Part shown: positions 41,359 to 49,953 of the stretch, one piece after another
Position numbering within the stretch: position 1 is the stretch's first letter
Layout: each line of letters begins with the position of its first letter
From: an uncultured Muribaculaceae bacterium
GTDB lineage: Bacteria > Bacteroidota > Bacteroidia > Bacteroidales > Muribaculaceae
Assembly (NCBI GenBank): GCA_910579105.1
Contig: CAJTRT010000009.1
Span: forward strand, 1 to 64,000
Reading direction: 5' to 3'
DNA length: 64,000 bases
Notes under the pieces: generated by a model
Told to the model about the DNA's origin: nothing
Database searches by the model: none
What the model saw: the letters and a program-made list of their open reading frames with translations, nothing else
Made by a program: the position numbers and the translations under genes

Positions 41359-44300
41359 ATGAGGAAACAAGCGATTTTGCTGGCGGCCGCGGCCGCTCTG
41401 GGGGCATCCGCGCAGGCCCCGCTCTGGATGCGCGACGTGAAGATCTCGCCCGACGGGACCAGGATAGCGTTCGCCTACAAGGGCGACATATGGACAGTCC
41501 CTGTTTCCGGGGGCAAGGCATCGCGGCTGACGTCGCTCCCCTCCTACGAGGCGTCGCCGGTGTGGAGTCCCGACGGGAAGCGGATCGCTTTCTCCTCGGA
41601 CCGCCATGGCAACAGCGACATCTTCGTGATGGACGCCGCCGGAGGGCCGGCCACGCGCCTTACCTCCGACTCGGCATCGGAGACCCCCGAGGCGTTCACT
41701 CCCGACGGTTCGGAAGTGCTTTATTCGGCGGCCATACAGGTTCCGGCGAAATCGGCGGCGTTCCCCTCCGGGCGGATGACGCAGCTCTGGGCGGCGAAGG
41801 CCGACGGCTCCGGGGTGCGCCGGCAGGTGCTCGCGACCCCGGCCAAGGTTCCGGCGTTCCTGCCGGACGGGGGCTTCCTCTACTACGACGTGAAGGGGTT
41901 CGAGGACGAGTGGCGCAAGCACCACACGTCGTCGGTTACCCGCGACATATGGCGCTACGACGCGAATACAGGCAGTCACTCGAACCTCACGGCCCGCGGC
42001 GGCGAGGACCGCGACCCGCAGTTCGACCCGGCGACCTCGACGGTCTATTTCCTTAGCGAGCGCGACGGGGGGACTATGAACGTCTACTCGGCCCCTGTCG
42101 GCGACATGTCGAAGCCGACGGCGGTCACTTCGTTCAGCACCCACCCGGTGCGGTTCCTGAGCCGGGCAGCCGACGGGACGCTCGCCTTCGCGTATGACGG
42201 CGAGATCTACACTATGAAGGGGGGCAAGGGCGCGCCCGCGAAGGTCGCGGTGGAGGTCGCGGCTGACGACGCTCCCTCGATAGAGAAGGGCAAACCGAGC
42301 CCGGGGCGGCCGGTGCCGTCGCCCGACGGGAAGATGATGGCGTTCCTTAGTCGCGGCGACGTGTTCGTGACCTCGGTCGAGTACCCCACCACGCGGCAGG
42401 TGACCTCCACCCCGCAGGCCGAGCGCCATCTGAGCTGGGGCGCCGACAACCGCACATTATATTATACGTCGGAGCGCTCCGGCCGCAAGAACATCTACCG
42501 CGCCACGCTCGACCGGAAGGAGGATCCCGACTTCCCCAACGCGACCTCGATAAAGGAGGAGGCGCTGTTCTCCGACGGGGCGGAGTACTCCCACCCGATG
42601 GTGTCGCCCGACGGCAAGAAGCTCGCCTTCGTGAAGGACCGCCGCGGCATAATGGTCATGGACCTTCCCTCCGGAAAGCCCCGGCAGCTCACCGCCGGTG
42701 AGACCTACCCGGGGTATGACGACGGCATCGTGATGACCTGGAGCCCCGACTCGCGCTGGCTGGCCCTGGAAATGACCCCTAAGATGCACGACCCCTACTC
42801 CGACATCGCCCTGCTGAACGCCGAGACCGGGGAGCTGACCAACATAACCCGCAGCGGATACTTCGACTCGTCGCCCCGGTTCACACAGGACGGAAACGCC
42901 CTGCTGTTCGTCACCGACCGCTACGGCATGCGCAACCACGCTTCGTGGGGCTCGCAGACCGACCTGATGATCGTGTTCCTCAACCGCGAGGCCCGCGACC
43001 GCTTCGACCTCGGCAAGGAGGACCTGGCGCTGCTCAAAGAGAGCGAGAAGAAGGCGAAAGGCGAAAAGGAGGAGGGGGACTCAAAGAAGAAAGACAAGAA
43101 AGACAAAAAGGACAAGAAAGAGGACGACGGCAAGAAGGACGACAAGGCCAAGCCGGTCAACGTCGAGCTTGACGGCATCGACACCCGCATACGCCGCCTG
43201 ACCCCCTACTCGGCCGACATCATCGACGCCATCGGCTCGGCCGACGGGGAGACCATATATTATGTTGTCTCTTTCGGCGACGACTACCAGCTTTACAAGC
43301 TCCCCGTGAGGGAGAAGGAGCCGGAGAAGGTGGCCTCGCTCGGTTCCTTCCCGACGAGCCTGGCTGCCTCGGCCGACGGCAAGACGATTTTCGCGCTGGG
43401 GAAAGGGATGAAGAAACTCGACGGGAGCAAGCTGACCGACATCAAGACTTCCGGGAAGCACACCATCGACCTGGCCAAGGAACGCGAGGCGATGTTCGAC
43501 TATGTGGCGGTCGAGGAGGGGAAACGCTTCTACACCCCCGACATGCACGGGGTCGACTGGCCGGCCATGACCGCGGCCTACCGCCGTTTCCTGCCGCACA
43601 TCAACAACAACTACGACTTCGCCGAGATGCTTTCGGAGCTGCTGGGCGAGCTGAACGTGAGCCACACCGGCGGGCGCTACCGCCCCTGGCCGGACGCTAA
43701 CGCCGACCGCACGGCCAACCTCGGGCTGCTCTACGACCTGGCGTATTCCGGCGACGGGCTGAAGGTCGACGAGGTGATCGCCGACGGCCCGTTCGACAAG
43801 GCATCCTCCAAGATGGCTCCCGGCGCTGTCATCACCGCCATAAACGGCACCGCGGTGACCCCCGCGACCGACCTGGCGGCGCTGCTGACCGACCTGGCGG
43901 GGCGCAAGACGCTGGTCGAGTTCACCCTTCCCGGGGGCGGGAAAGCCTCGGAGGTGGTCAAGCCTGTCAGCGCGGGCAAGATTTCCGACCTTATGTACAA
44001 GCGCTGGGTGCGCGCCCGCGCCGCCGACGTGGAGCGCTGGTCGAACGGCCGTCTGGGCTACGTCCACATCGAGCAGATGGCCGACGACGCTTTCCGCCCG
44101 ATGTATGCCGACCTTTTCGGCAAGTACAACAACTGCGAGGGAGTGGTGGTTGACATTCGCTGGAACGGCGGAGGGCGCATGCACGAGGACATAGAGGCGC
44201 TGCTGACCGGGCAGAAATACCTTACCCAGGTGATCCGGGGCGAGGAGACCTGCGACATGCCGTCGCGCCGGTGGAACAAGCCCTCGATCATGGTGATGGC

Positions 44301-44610
44301 CGAGCCGTGCTACTCCAACGCCCACGGTACTCCGTGGGTCTACAAGCACCAGAAGATCGGCAAGCTCGTGGGGATGCCGGTGCCGGGCACCATGACCTCG
44401 GTCAACTGGGTTACGTTGCAGGATCCGTCGCTCGTGTTCGGCATCCCCGTGATCGGCTACCGCACCGCCGAGGGCACCTATCTTGAAAACTCGCAGCTGG
44501 AGCCTGACGTGAAGGTAGCCAACACCCCCGAGGCGCTGACGGCCGGGGAGGACACCCAGCTCAAAACCGCCGTGGAGACCCTTCTGCGCGACATTGACAG
44601 CAAGAAATGA
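41359..44610 (+). CDS. Tricorn-like S41 protease
   Basis: 1083 aa with a signal peptide (1-19). The N-terminal half is WD40/PD40 beta-propeller repeats (VWSPDGKRIAFSSDRHG and similar) forming two propellers. A Lys/Asp-rich linker (about 562-597) is followed by a C1 helical domain, a PDZ domain (about 790-860) and the S41 peptidase domain with GYVHIEQMADDAF, GVVVDIRWNGGG and the likely nucleophile in PCYSNAHG. Likely a periplasmic peptide-degrading enzyme; some Bacteroidetes members also bind metals. Its stop overlaps the SGNH gene (ATGA). Confidence 0.9.
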   Translation: MRKQAILLAAAAALGASAQAPLWMRDVKISPDGTRIAFAYKGDIWTVPVSGGKASRLTSLPSYEASPVWSPDGKRIAFSSDRHGNSDIFVMDAAGGPATRLTSDSASETPEAFTPDGSEVLYSAAIQVPAKSAAFPSGRMTQLWAAKADGSGVRRQVLATPAKVPAFLPDGGFLYYDVKGFEDEWRKHHTSSVTRDIWRYDANTGSHSNLTARGGEDRDPQFDPATSTVYFLSERDGGTMNVYSAPVGDMSKPTAVTSFSTHPVRFLSRAADGTLAFAYDGEIYTMKGGKGAPAKVAVEVAADDAPSIEKGKPSPGRPVPSPDGKMMAFLSRGDVFVTSVEYPTTRQVTSTPQAERHLSWGADNRTLYYTSERSGRKNIYRATLDRKEDPDFPNATSIKEEALFSDGAEYSHPMVSPDGKKLAFVKDRRGIMVMDLPSGKPRQLTAGETYPGYDDGIVMTWSPDSRWLALEMTPKMHDPYSDIALLNAETGELTNITRSGYFDSSPRFTQDGNALLFVTDRYGMRNHASWGSQTDLMIVFLNREARDRFDLGKEDLALLKESEKKAKGEKEEGDSKKKDKKDKKDKKEDDGKKDDKAKPVNVELDGIDTRIRRLTPYSADIIDAIGSADGETIYYVVSFGDDYQLYKLPVREKEPEKVASLGSFPTSLAASADGKTIFALGKGMKKLDGSKLTDIKTSGKHTIDLAKEREAMFDYVAVEEGKRFYTPDMHGVDWPAMTAAYRRFLPHINNNYDFAEMLSELLGELNVSHTGGRYRPWPDANADRTANLGLLYDLAYSGDGLKVDEVIADGPFDKASSKMAPGAVITAINGTAVTPATDLAALLTDLAGRKTLVEFTLPGGGKASEVVKPVSAGKISDLMYKRWVRARAADVERWSNGRLGYVHIEQMADDAFRPMYADLFGKYNNCEGVVVDIRWNGGGRMHEDIEALLTGQKYLTQVIRGEETCDMPSRRWNKPSIMVMAEPCYSNAHGTPWVYKHQKIGKLVGMPVPGTMTSVNWVTLQDPSLVFGIPVIGYRTAEGTYLENSQLEPDVKVANTPEALTAGEDTQLKTAVETLLRDIDSKK

Positions 44611-45215
44611 CCAACCTGCTTAAAAGAGGTATCCGCGGTGTGGCGGCGCTTGTCGCCGCCGCGTCGCTGGCCGTGTGCGGCGGTTGCTCCGACGAGCCTG
44701 ACACGGAGCTTTACTTCGTCGGGGACTCGCTGGTGGAGTTCTGGGACGTCGGGCGCGCGTGCCCCACGCTGCGGTTCGTCAACCTTGGCCGGGCGGGAGC
44801 CGGAATCGCCTATCTCGGCGAGCTGGGCGACCGGGTGGCCGGGCGCGACGTGGTGCTGCTGATCGGCACCAACGACGCATGGCGGCTGCTGACAGAGGGC
44901 GTCAGGCCGTATGCCGACCGTTATCTGGAGGCCGCCGGGGCGCTGCGCGCCAGGCGCGTGTACCTCTACCCCGTGCTGCCGCGCACGCTGGCCAACGACA
45001 CCGACGCCCTGCGCGCCGCGATCGAGGAGTTCAACGCCGAAATCCGCGGGCGCCTGCCGGAATTCGGGTGCGAGGTGGTGTACCTTGATGTCTCCGACCG
45101 CTTCCGACTTGACGGCGGGGAGCATATCCACCCCGAGCTGTCGCCCGACGGGATACACCTCAATGCCTATGGCTATCAGATACTGACAGAAGCGTTATGG
45201 GAAAAACTGCGTTGA
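44607..45215 (+). CDS. SGNH/GDSL-family hydrolase, probable lipoprotein
   Basis: 202 aa. The N-terminal signal has cysteines at C24 and C27, either of which could be lipidated. Block I FVGDSLVEF (S41 nucleophile), block III GTND and block V DGIHLN (Asp/His) are all present. It probably removes acyl or acetyl groups from a glycan or lipid outside the cytoplasm. Coupled by overlap to the tricorn-like gene upstream and to a barrel gene downstream (19-nt overlap). Confidence 0.85.
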   Translation: MTNLLKRGIRGVAALVAAASLAVCGGCSDEPDTELYFVGDSLVEFWDVGRACPTLRFVNLGRAGAGIAYLGELGDRVAGRDVVLLIGTNDAWRLLTEGVRPYADRYLEAAGALRARRVYLYPVLPRTLANDTDALRAAIEEFNAEIRGRLPEFGCEVVYLDVSDRFRLDGGEHIHPELSPDGIHLNAYGYQILTEALWEKLR

Positions 45216-45835
45216 ATATCGCCTGTGTCGCGGCGGTCGCGGCATCCGCGTCGCTTGCCGCGCCCTTTGCGGCCGCCGGGGGCGCGTGGGAGCTCGGAGC
45301 GGGCATCCGCGACTCATATTATATCGGTGTGAGGGCCGCTTATGGCGGCCACGCGTTCGCCGCGGCCGAACACAGCGTCTATTCGTATGATGCGAAATAC
45401 CAGTACTGGCGCCTCTACGCCGGGGGCATGGCCAAGGTGCCTTACGCAGATTTCGAGGGGAGCGCCTTCTACGGGCGCACCTGGTGCGGCTCTTATTGGA
45501 GCTCGGGCGCGCTTCTGACGGCCCGCGCGCTGCCGCCCGGCCCGGTTTCGGTCACGGCGACGCTCAACCCGCTGTATGATTCGGGGCTTGGCTATCATAC
45601 CTGCTTCTCGGCGGGGGCGGCGGTGAGAATTTTCAAGCCTGTCAGTCTGCGCGCGTCCTACACGACCATTCCCGAGTTCCGCGAGAGCGAGCGGCGCGTC
45701 CGCGCGGGGGTGGAGGTGCGCGTCGGTGGGCTGTCGGTCATTCCCGAGCTGTCGATTCCTACTGAATCGCGCAACCGCTCGCGGAGGCTGCGGCTGCTGA
45801 TGTCGTTCTCCTACACGTTCTTCACCGGGAAATGA
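45197..45835 (+). CDS. Small outer-membrane beta-barrel-like protein, unknown
   Basis: 212 aa with a signal peptide (1-27, ending AAA). The remainder alternates aromatic and glycine-rich amphipathic strands (YIGVRAAYGGHAFAAAEHSV, YWRLYAGGMAKV) and ends with RLLMSFSYTFFTGK, strand-like with aromatics close to the end. It overlaps the SGNH gene by 19 nt, so it is translated with it. No family recognised. Confidence 0.6.
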   Translation: MGKTALNIACVAAVAASASLAAPFAAAGGAWELGAGIRDSYYIGVRAAYGGHAFAAAEHSVYSYDAKYQYWRLYAGGMAKVPYADFEGSAFYGRTWCGSYWSSGALLTARALPPGPVSVTATLNPLYDSGLGYHTCFSAGAAVRIFKPVSLRASYTTIPEFRESERRVRAGVEVRVGGLSVIPELSIPTESRNRSRRLRLLMSFSYTFFTGK

Positions 45836-45840
45836 CGATG

Positions 45841-45974
45841 GAGCCGCTCGCCGCGGCTCGCTCAACCCGACAGACCTTGGATGTAGGGACGCGGCGTGCC
45901 GCGTATAAGTTGAAATAGGATTATACGCCCGTTCGTACGCAAGGAGAATTATACGCGGCACGCCGCGTCCCTAC
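45841..45974. repeat. A module and an inverted pair of B palindromes
   Basis: A (about 45843-45872, CGCCGCGGCTCGCTC then ACCCGACAG), B in the reverse direction (45883-45908), a B-like fragment (45921-45940) and B in the forward direction (45949-45974). This head-to-head arrangement is like the BIMEs formed by REP pairs. Confidence 0.9.
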
Positions 45975-46003
45975 AACCGTGAAATGATATAAAGACTGTT
46001 ATT

Positions 46004-47020
46004 ATGGGAAAGCGGTTCAACGCGATAGACATAGCCAAGGTGGCGGCCATACTGCTGGTGGTGGTCGGGCACTACTTCCCCGAGGGGTCGCCGCGGTGGT
46101 GGGTGGCGGCGCATGACGTGATTTACACGTTCCACATGCCGCTGTTCTTTTTCGCGAGCGGGTTCCTGTTCGCAGCCACGGAGCGCCCTGTCGGCTATGT
46201 GGCTTTTATGCGTCGCAAGTTCCTGCGGCTCATGGTGCCGTATTTCTCGGCCTCGGTGGTCATTATCAGCTTCAAGCTGCTCACCGAGCGCGGCGGCGAC
46301 GCCTCGGCGCTGGACAACCCGGTGACGCCGGAGGCGTTCCTGGAAATGTTCTGGTATCCTTCGGCGGGTTACTTCCTGTGGTTCATCTGGGCGCTGATGT
46401 GGATGTTCGCCGTCGCTCCCCTCGCCAGGGGACGGGCGCCGCGGGCGGCGCTCGCCATCATCGCTGTCGCGCTGGCCTATTCCCCGCTGGAATTTACCGG
46501 CCTGTTCTGCCTGGAGCAGGCGCGGCAGATGTTCGTCTACTTCATGCTGGGCGCGGTGGGAGCCGACCTCCGGGAGCGTTTCACGGAAAGAGCCGCCGCT
46601 ATTCTTGTCGGGCCTTTTACGGGAGTGTTCGTTATTCTCGAAGGGCTGTTTGTCATCTGGCCGTATTTCCGCCCGCTCCTTGCCCCCGTGCTCCCTTACG
46701 CCGGCATCGCGGCGTTCCTTCTGCTGTCGCGCGTGGTCGACCGCGATTGCGCGCGGTTGCGGGGCTGGATGCTGCGGCTCGCGCCATACACATACTTCAT
46801 ATATCTGTTTCACACGACGTTCGAGGGAGTGGCGAAGGCGGTCGTTCAGCGCGTGCCCGGGCTTTGCGCTCCCGAGGGGTTGGTTTTCGCCTGCGTGGCG
46901 TTGATGGTGGTAGGCATAGGTGTCGCCGGGCCAGTCGCGGCATGGCGCTGGGTTGTCGGGCGGGTTCCGCTGCTGGCGGCGGCGTTCGGCGGCAGGCCGG
47001 TTGGGCGAAAGGCAGGGTAA
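46004..47020 (+). CDS. Membrane acyltransferase, acyltransferase-3 family
   Basis: 338 aa with about ten membrane helices. The family signature is the N-terminal RFNAIDIAKVAAILLVVVGHY, with the catalytic-type His at the end of the first helix, then HMPLFFFASGFLF and FLRLMVPYF. These proteins transfer acetyl or other acyl groups to surface polysaccharides or related molecules (OafA/NolL type). It is one of three such genes in the window. No neighbouring glycan-synthesis genes indicate the acceptor. Confidence 0.88.
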   Translation: MGKRFNAIDIAKVAAILLVVVGHYFPEGSPRWWVAAHDVIYTFHMPLFFFASGFLFAATERPVGYVAFMRRKFLRLMVPYFSASVVIISFKLLTERGGDASALDNPVTPEAFLEMFWYPSAGYFLWFIWALMWMFAVAPLARGRAPRAALAIIAVALAYSPLEFTGLFCLEQARQMFVYFMLGAVGADLRERFTERAAAILVGPFTGVFVILEGLFVIWPYFRPLLAPVLPYAGIAAFLLLSRVVDRDCARLRGWMLRLAPYTYFIYLFHTTFEGVAKAVVQRVPGLCAPEGLVFACVALMVVGIGVAGPVAAWRWVVGRVPLLAAAFGGRPVGRKAG

Positions 47021-47052
47021 TTTGGCCGTTTGGGGTTTTTGGTGTAAATTTG
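47021..47052 (+). promoter_or_regulatory. Promoter of the plsC-like/sigma-54 activator/lptE run
   Basis: TTTG (47021-47024) begins immediately after the upstream stop codon and is followed after 20 nt by TAAATTTG (47045-47052). A second possible -7 box, TAACTTCG, is at 47078-47085. Confidence 0.65.
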
Positions 47053-47106
47053 CGATAGAAAGCAGAGCGAGGTTTCGTAACTTCGCAGGTTCTTTTATAA
47101 GAATCT

Positions 47107-48018
47107 ATGGCAAAAATGAAATTCTCACTACCCGACGACGGCCGTCCAAGGCCCGACGTACACCCTGAAATAAAGCGGACGGTGCTTGACCGCGACGACA
47201 TCATGCGTCTGGTGTCCCCGCTGCGGGGACACCAGCGGCTGACCGACCGCCTGATACACTGGCTGGAGCTCGACAAGGTGAACGCGCTTCACGCGCATAA
47301 CGCCGATACTCCCGGTCCGGCGTTCGTGCGCGGGGCGCTCGAAGACCTTCACATAAAGCTGCGGATCGACAACGGACGAGTGCTCGACAATCTGCCGGAG
47401 GGGCCGTTCATAACGGTCAGCAACCACCATTTCGGCGCGCTTGACGGCATAATGCTGATCGACATCATCGGCTCCCGCCGCCCCGATTTCAAGGTGATGG
47501 TCAACATGACGCTGAACTACATCAACGCCATGCGCGAGAACTTCATCGCCGTTGACCCTATGGCGTCGGACGACCCGAAGAAACGTGCCGTCTCCATGCA
47601 GGGAATCAAGGAGGTGATACGGCGCGTCCGCGACGGGCACCCGGTGGGGTTCTTCCCCGCGGGTGCGGTCGGGAAGGTGAACTGGCGGCTGCGCGTGCGC
47701 GACCGCGAGTGGCAGCCCAACGTCGTGAGGCTGATCGAGCAGCTGAAGGTGCCGGTGATACCTATCTTCTTCCACGGCACGCAGTCGTGGCTGTTCAACT
47801 TCCTCGGGGTGGTGTGCTGGCAGGCCCGCACGCTGATGATGCCCCACGAGGTGTTCAACAAGGTAGGGCGCGAGATGCGTATCACTGTCGGCGACCCGAT
47901 CGCGGTGGAGGAACAGAAGCTCCACCAGGGATCGCTGGAAGAGTTCGGCAGATACCTCTACGACGCCACTTACGCCCTGCGTGACGCTAAGCCGCGGGGA
48001 GAGTCCGTCATACGTTAA
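47107..48018 (+). CDS. PlsC-like glycerol-phosphate acyltransferase
   Basis: 303 aa. The H(x4)D acyltransferase motif is NHHFGALD, followed by a GFFPAGAVGKVNW block corresponding to the FPEG motif and VPVIPIFFHG. It has no clear N-terminal membrane segment. Similar Bacteroidetes proteins are annotated 1-acyl-sn-glycerol-3-phosphate acyltransferases or haemolysin-type ornithine-lipid acyltransferases; which one cannot be decided. The next gene starts 14 nt later. Confidence 0.8.
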   Translation: MAKMKFSLPDDGRPRPDVHPEIKRTVLDRDDIMRLVSPLRGHQRLTDRLIHWLELDKVNALHAHNADTPGPAFVRGALEDLHIKLRIDNGRVLDNLPEGPFITVSNHHFGALDGIMLIDIIGSRRPDFKVMVNMTLNYINAMRENFIAVDPMASDDPKKRAVSMQGIKEVIRRVRDGHPVGFFPAGAVGKVNWRLRVRDREWQPNVVRLIEQLKVPVIPIFFHGTQSWLFNFLGVVCWQARTLMMPHEVFNKVGREMRITVGDPIAVEEQKLHQGSLEEFGRYLYDATYALRDAKPRGESVIR

Positions 48019-48032
48019 AAGACAGAGACATA

Positions 48033-49241
48033 TTGGATCAGGAAAAGATACAGCAGGCAAAGGCCCGGCTCGGGATCGTAGGCAACTCGCCGGAGCTGGC
48101 GCAGGCCGTGGCGCGGGCGCTCCGCGTCGCGCCGATCGACCTGTCGGTGCTCGTCACGGGCGAGAGCGGCAGCGGCAAGGAGTTCTTTCCGAAGATCATC
48201 CACAGCTATTCGCCCCGCAAGCACGCGAAATATATAGCCGTCAACTGCGGCGCCATACCCGAGGGCACGATCGACTCGGAACTTTTCGGCCACGAGAAGG
48301 GGGCTTTCACCGGGGCGGTCGCCTCGCGCAAGGGCTACTTCGAGGAGGCCGACGGGGGCACCATATTCCTCGATGAGGTGGCGGAGCTTCCGCTTACCAC
48401 CCAGGCCAGGCTCCTGCGCGTGCTTGAAAGCGGGGAGTTCATGAAGGTGGGTTCGTCGCAGGTGCAGAAGACCAACATACGCGTGGTGGCGGCCACGAAC
48501 GAGGACATGCGCCGGGCCGTGGCCGAGCGCCGTTTCCGCGAGGATCTGTACTACCGCCTGTCGACGGTGCAGATCGCCGTACCCCCTCTGCGCGACCGGG
48601 GGACGGACATACTGCTGCTGGCGCGCAGGTTCGCGGTGAGTTTCGCCGAGCGCTACCGCACGGCCCCCGTGGAGTTTTCCGAGGGCGCGCGTGAGGCGCT
48701 GCTGCGCTACCGCTGGCCCGGGAACGTCAGGCAGCTCAAAAACGTGGTGGAGCAGATGTCGGTGTTCGAGGCCGGGAACACCGTCAGCCGGGATATGCTG
48801 GAGACTTACCTGCCACAGAGCGCGGGGAGCTACGCCCCGGTGCCGGTGGGGACGGCGCGTGGCGGCCGCGGCGCCGACGGGGATGTCTCCGACCCCCGCA
48901 GCTACGCTTCGGAGCGCGAGATGCTCCTGAACCTCATCCTCAGGCTCCAGCGCGAGATCGAGGAGCTGCGCGCCGAAATCCGCGCGCACCATCCGGCTCC
49001 GGAAAAGGAGCCTCTGGCCATACCGCAGACCGCGCTGGTGAAGTACCGCCCGGCGGTGAGCGACCTGCGGGGGACAGAGGGCCCCGGGCCGCAGGAGGCG
49101 ATGACGCTCGAGCAGACCGAGCGCGAGACCATAAGGCAGTCGCTGGAACGCAACCAGGGGCGCCGCAAGGCTACCGCCGCCGAGCTTAATATCTCGGAAA
49201 GGACGCTTTACAGGAAAATCAAGGAATACGGGCTGGAATGA
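48033..49241 (+). CDS. Sigma-54-dependent transcription activator
   Basis: 402 aa; start TTG at 48033, giving MDQEKIQQAKARLGIVGNSP, which fits relatives. There is no N-terminal receiver domain. The AAA+ domain has Walker A GESGSGKE (43-50), the sigma-54 contact loop GAFTGA (90-95), Walker B LDEVAELP and an arginine-finger region. It ends with a Fis-type helix-turn-helix (ATAAELNISERTLYRKIKEYGL). It activates RpoN promoters; targets unknown. Its stop overlaps the lptE start (ATGA). Confidence 0.92.
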   Translation: MDQEKIQQAKARLGIVGNSPELAQAVARALRVAPIDLSVLVTGESGSGKEFFPKIIHSYSPRKHAKYIAVNCGAIPEGTIDSELFGHEKGAFTGAVASRKGYFEEADGGTIFLDEVAELPLTTQARLLRVLESGEFMKVGSSQVQKTNIRVVAATNEDMRRAVAERRFREDLYYRLSTVQIAVPPLRDRGTDILLLARRFAVSFAERYRTAPVEFSEGAREALLRYRWPGNVRQLKNVVEQMSVFEAGNTVSRDMLETYLPQSAGSYAPVPVGTARGGRGADGDVSDPRSYASEREMLLNLILRLQREIEELRAEIRAHHPAPEKEPLAIPQTALVKYRPAVSDLRGTEGPGPQEAMTLEQTERETIRQSLERNQGRRKATAAELNISERTLYRKIKEYGLE

Positions 49242-49762
49242 GACTGATCAGGAAAATAGTGCTTCCGCTGCTGTTAGTGGCACTGATGCTGGCGGTGCCG
49301 CAGTCGTGCCGCATAAGCTACAAGCTCAACGGTGCGTCGATCGACTACACGGTATACAAGACAATCCACGTCGGGGAGTTCCCGATCAGGGCGGCGTTGG
49401 TCTACAGCCCGTTGCAGCAGACGTTCGAGAACGAGCTGCTCGACTACATAACCCGCAACACGCGTCTGACTACGGTCGACGGGGCCTCCGACCTGACGAT
49501 GGAGGGGGAAATCACAGGCTACACCCTCACCCCGCAGGCTGTCGGGGAGGACGCCTACGCCACCAAGACGCGCCTTACGATCACCGTTAGGGTCAAATAT
49601 ACCGACTCAAAGAAAGATTCCAACGATATAGACCAGAGTTTCTCGGCCTACCGCGACTTCGACTCGTCGCAGATGATCAACGACGTGCAGGACGAACTTT
49701 GCCAGCAGATCGCCAAGGAGCTGGTCGAGCTGATTTTCAACGCCACCCTCGGCAACTGGTAG
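49238..49762 (+). CDS. lptE: LPS-assembly lipoprotein LptE (Bacteroidetes type)
   Basis: 174 aa with an N-terminal signal and lipobox ending at C24 (AVPQSC). The rest matches the Bacteroidetes LptE family: RISYKLNGASIDYTVYKTIHV, LQQTFENELLDYI and a C-terminal helix NDVQDELCQQIAKELVELIF. It partners LptD in inserting LPS into the outer membrane. It is coupled to the sigma-54 activator by overlap, and the order activator - lptE - TPR - secG is one I recall from Bacteroides genomes. Confidence 0.85.
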   Translation: MRLIRKIVLPLLLVALMLAVPQSCRISYKLNGASIDYTVYKTIHVGEFPIRAALVYSPLQQTFENELLDYITRNTRLTTVDGASDLTMEGEITGYTLTPQAVGEDAYATKTRLTITVRVKYTDSKKDSNDIDQSFSAYRDFDSSQMINDVQDELCQQIAKELVELIFNATLGNW

Positions 49763-49770
49763 GAGCGTCG

Positions 49771-49803
49771 CCATAGCGGCCCGTCCGGGTCGTCGCTTGA
49801 AGG
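49771..49803 (+). repeat. Short repeat E after lptE
   Basis: Contains CGGCCCGTCCGGGTCGTCGC then TTGAAGG; the best preserved of the three E copies. A small CGGCC/GGCCG hairpin follows at 49822-49834. Confidence 0.4.
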
Positions 49804-49852
49804 GTTCTTTGAGGAACAAATCGGCCAAAGGCCGGTGACGGCCCCGTATGTT

Positions 49853-49917
49853 GTAGGGACGCGGCGTGCCGCGTGATTTTTGAAAGCCGGCTTTTACGCG
49901 GCACGCCGCGTCCCTAC
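49853..49917. repeat. Inverted pair of B palindromes
   Basis: B reverse (49853-49874) and B forward (49892-49917) are separated by 17 nt containing the palindrome AAAGCCGGCTTT. The whole unit could fold into one long hairpin. Confidence 0.9.
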
Positions 49918-49953
49918 AAACCGTCTGCACCGAAGTAGGGCTGACACATCTAT

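Noticed and set aside
41188..42429. 413-codon frame antisense to the tricorn-like protease
   Set aside because: Lies within a confidently assigned gene, has Arg/Val/Gly-biased composition and no recognisable motif.
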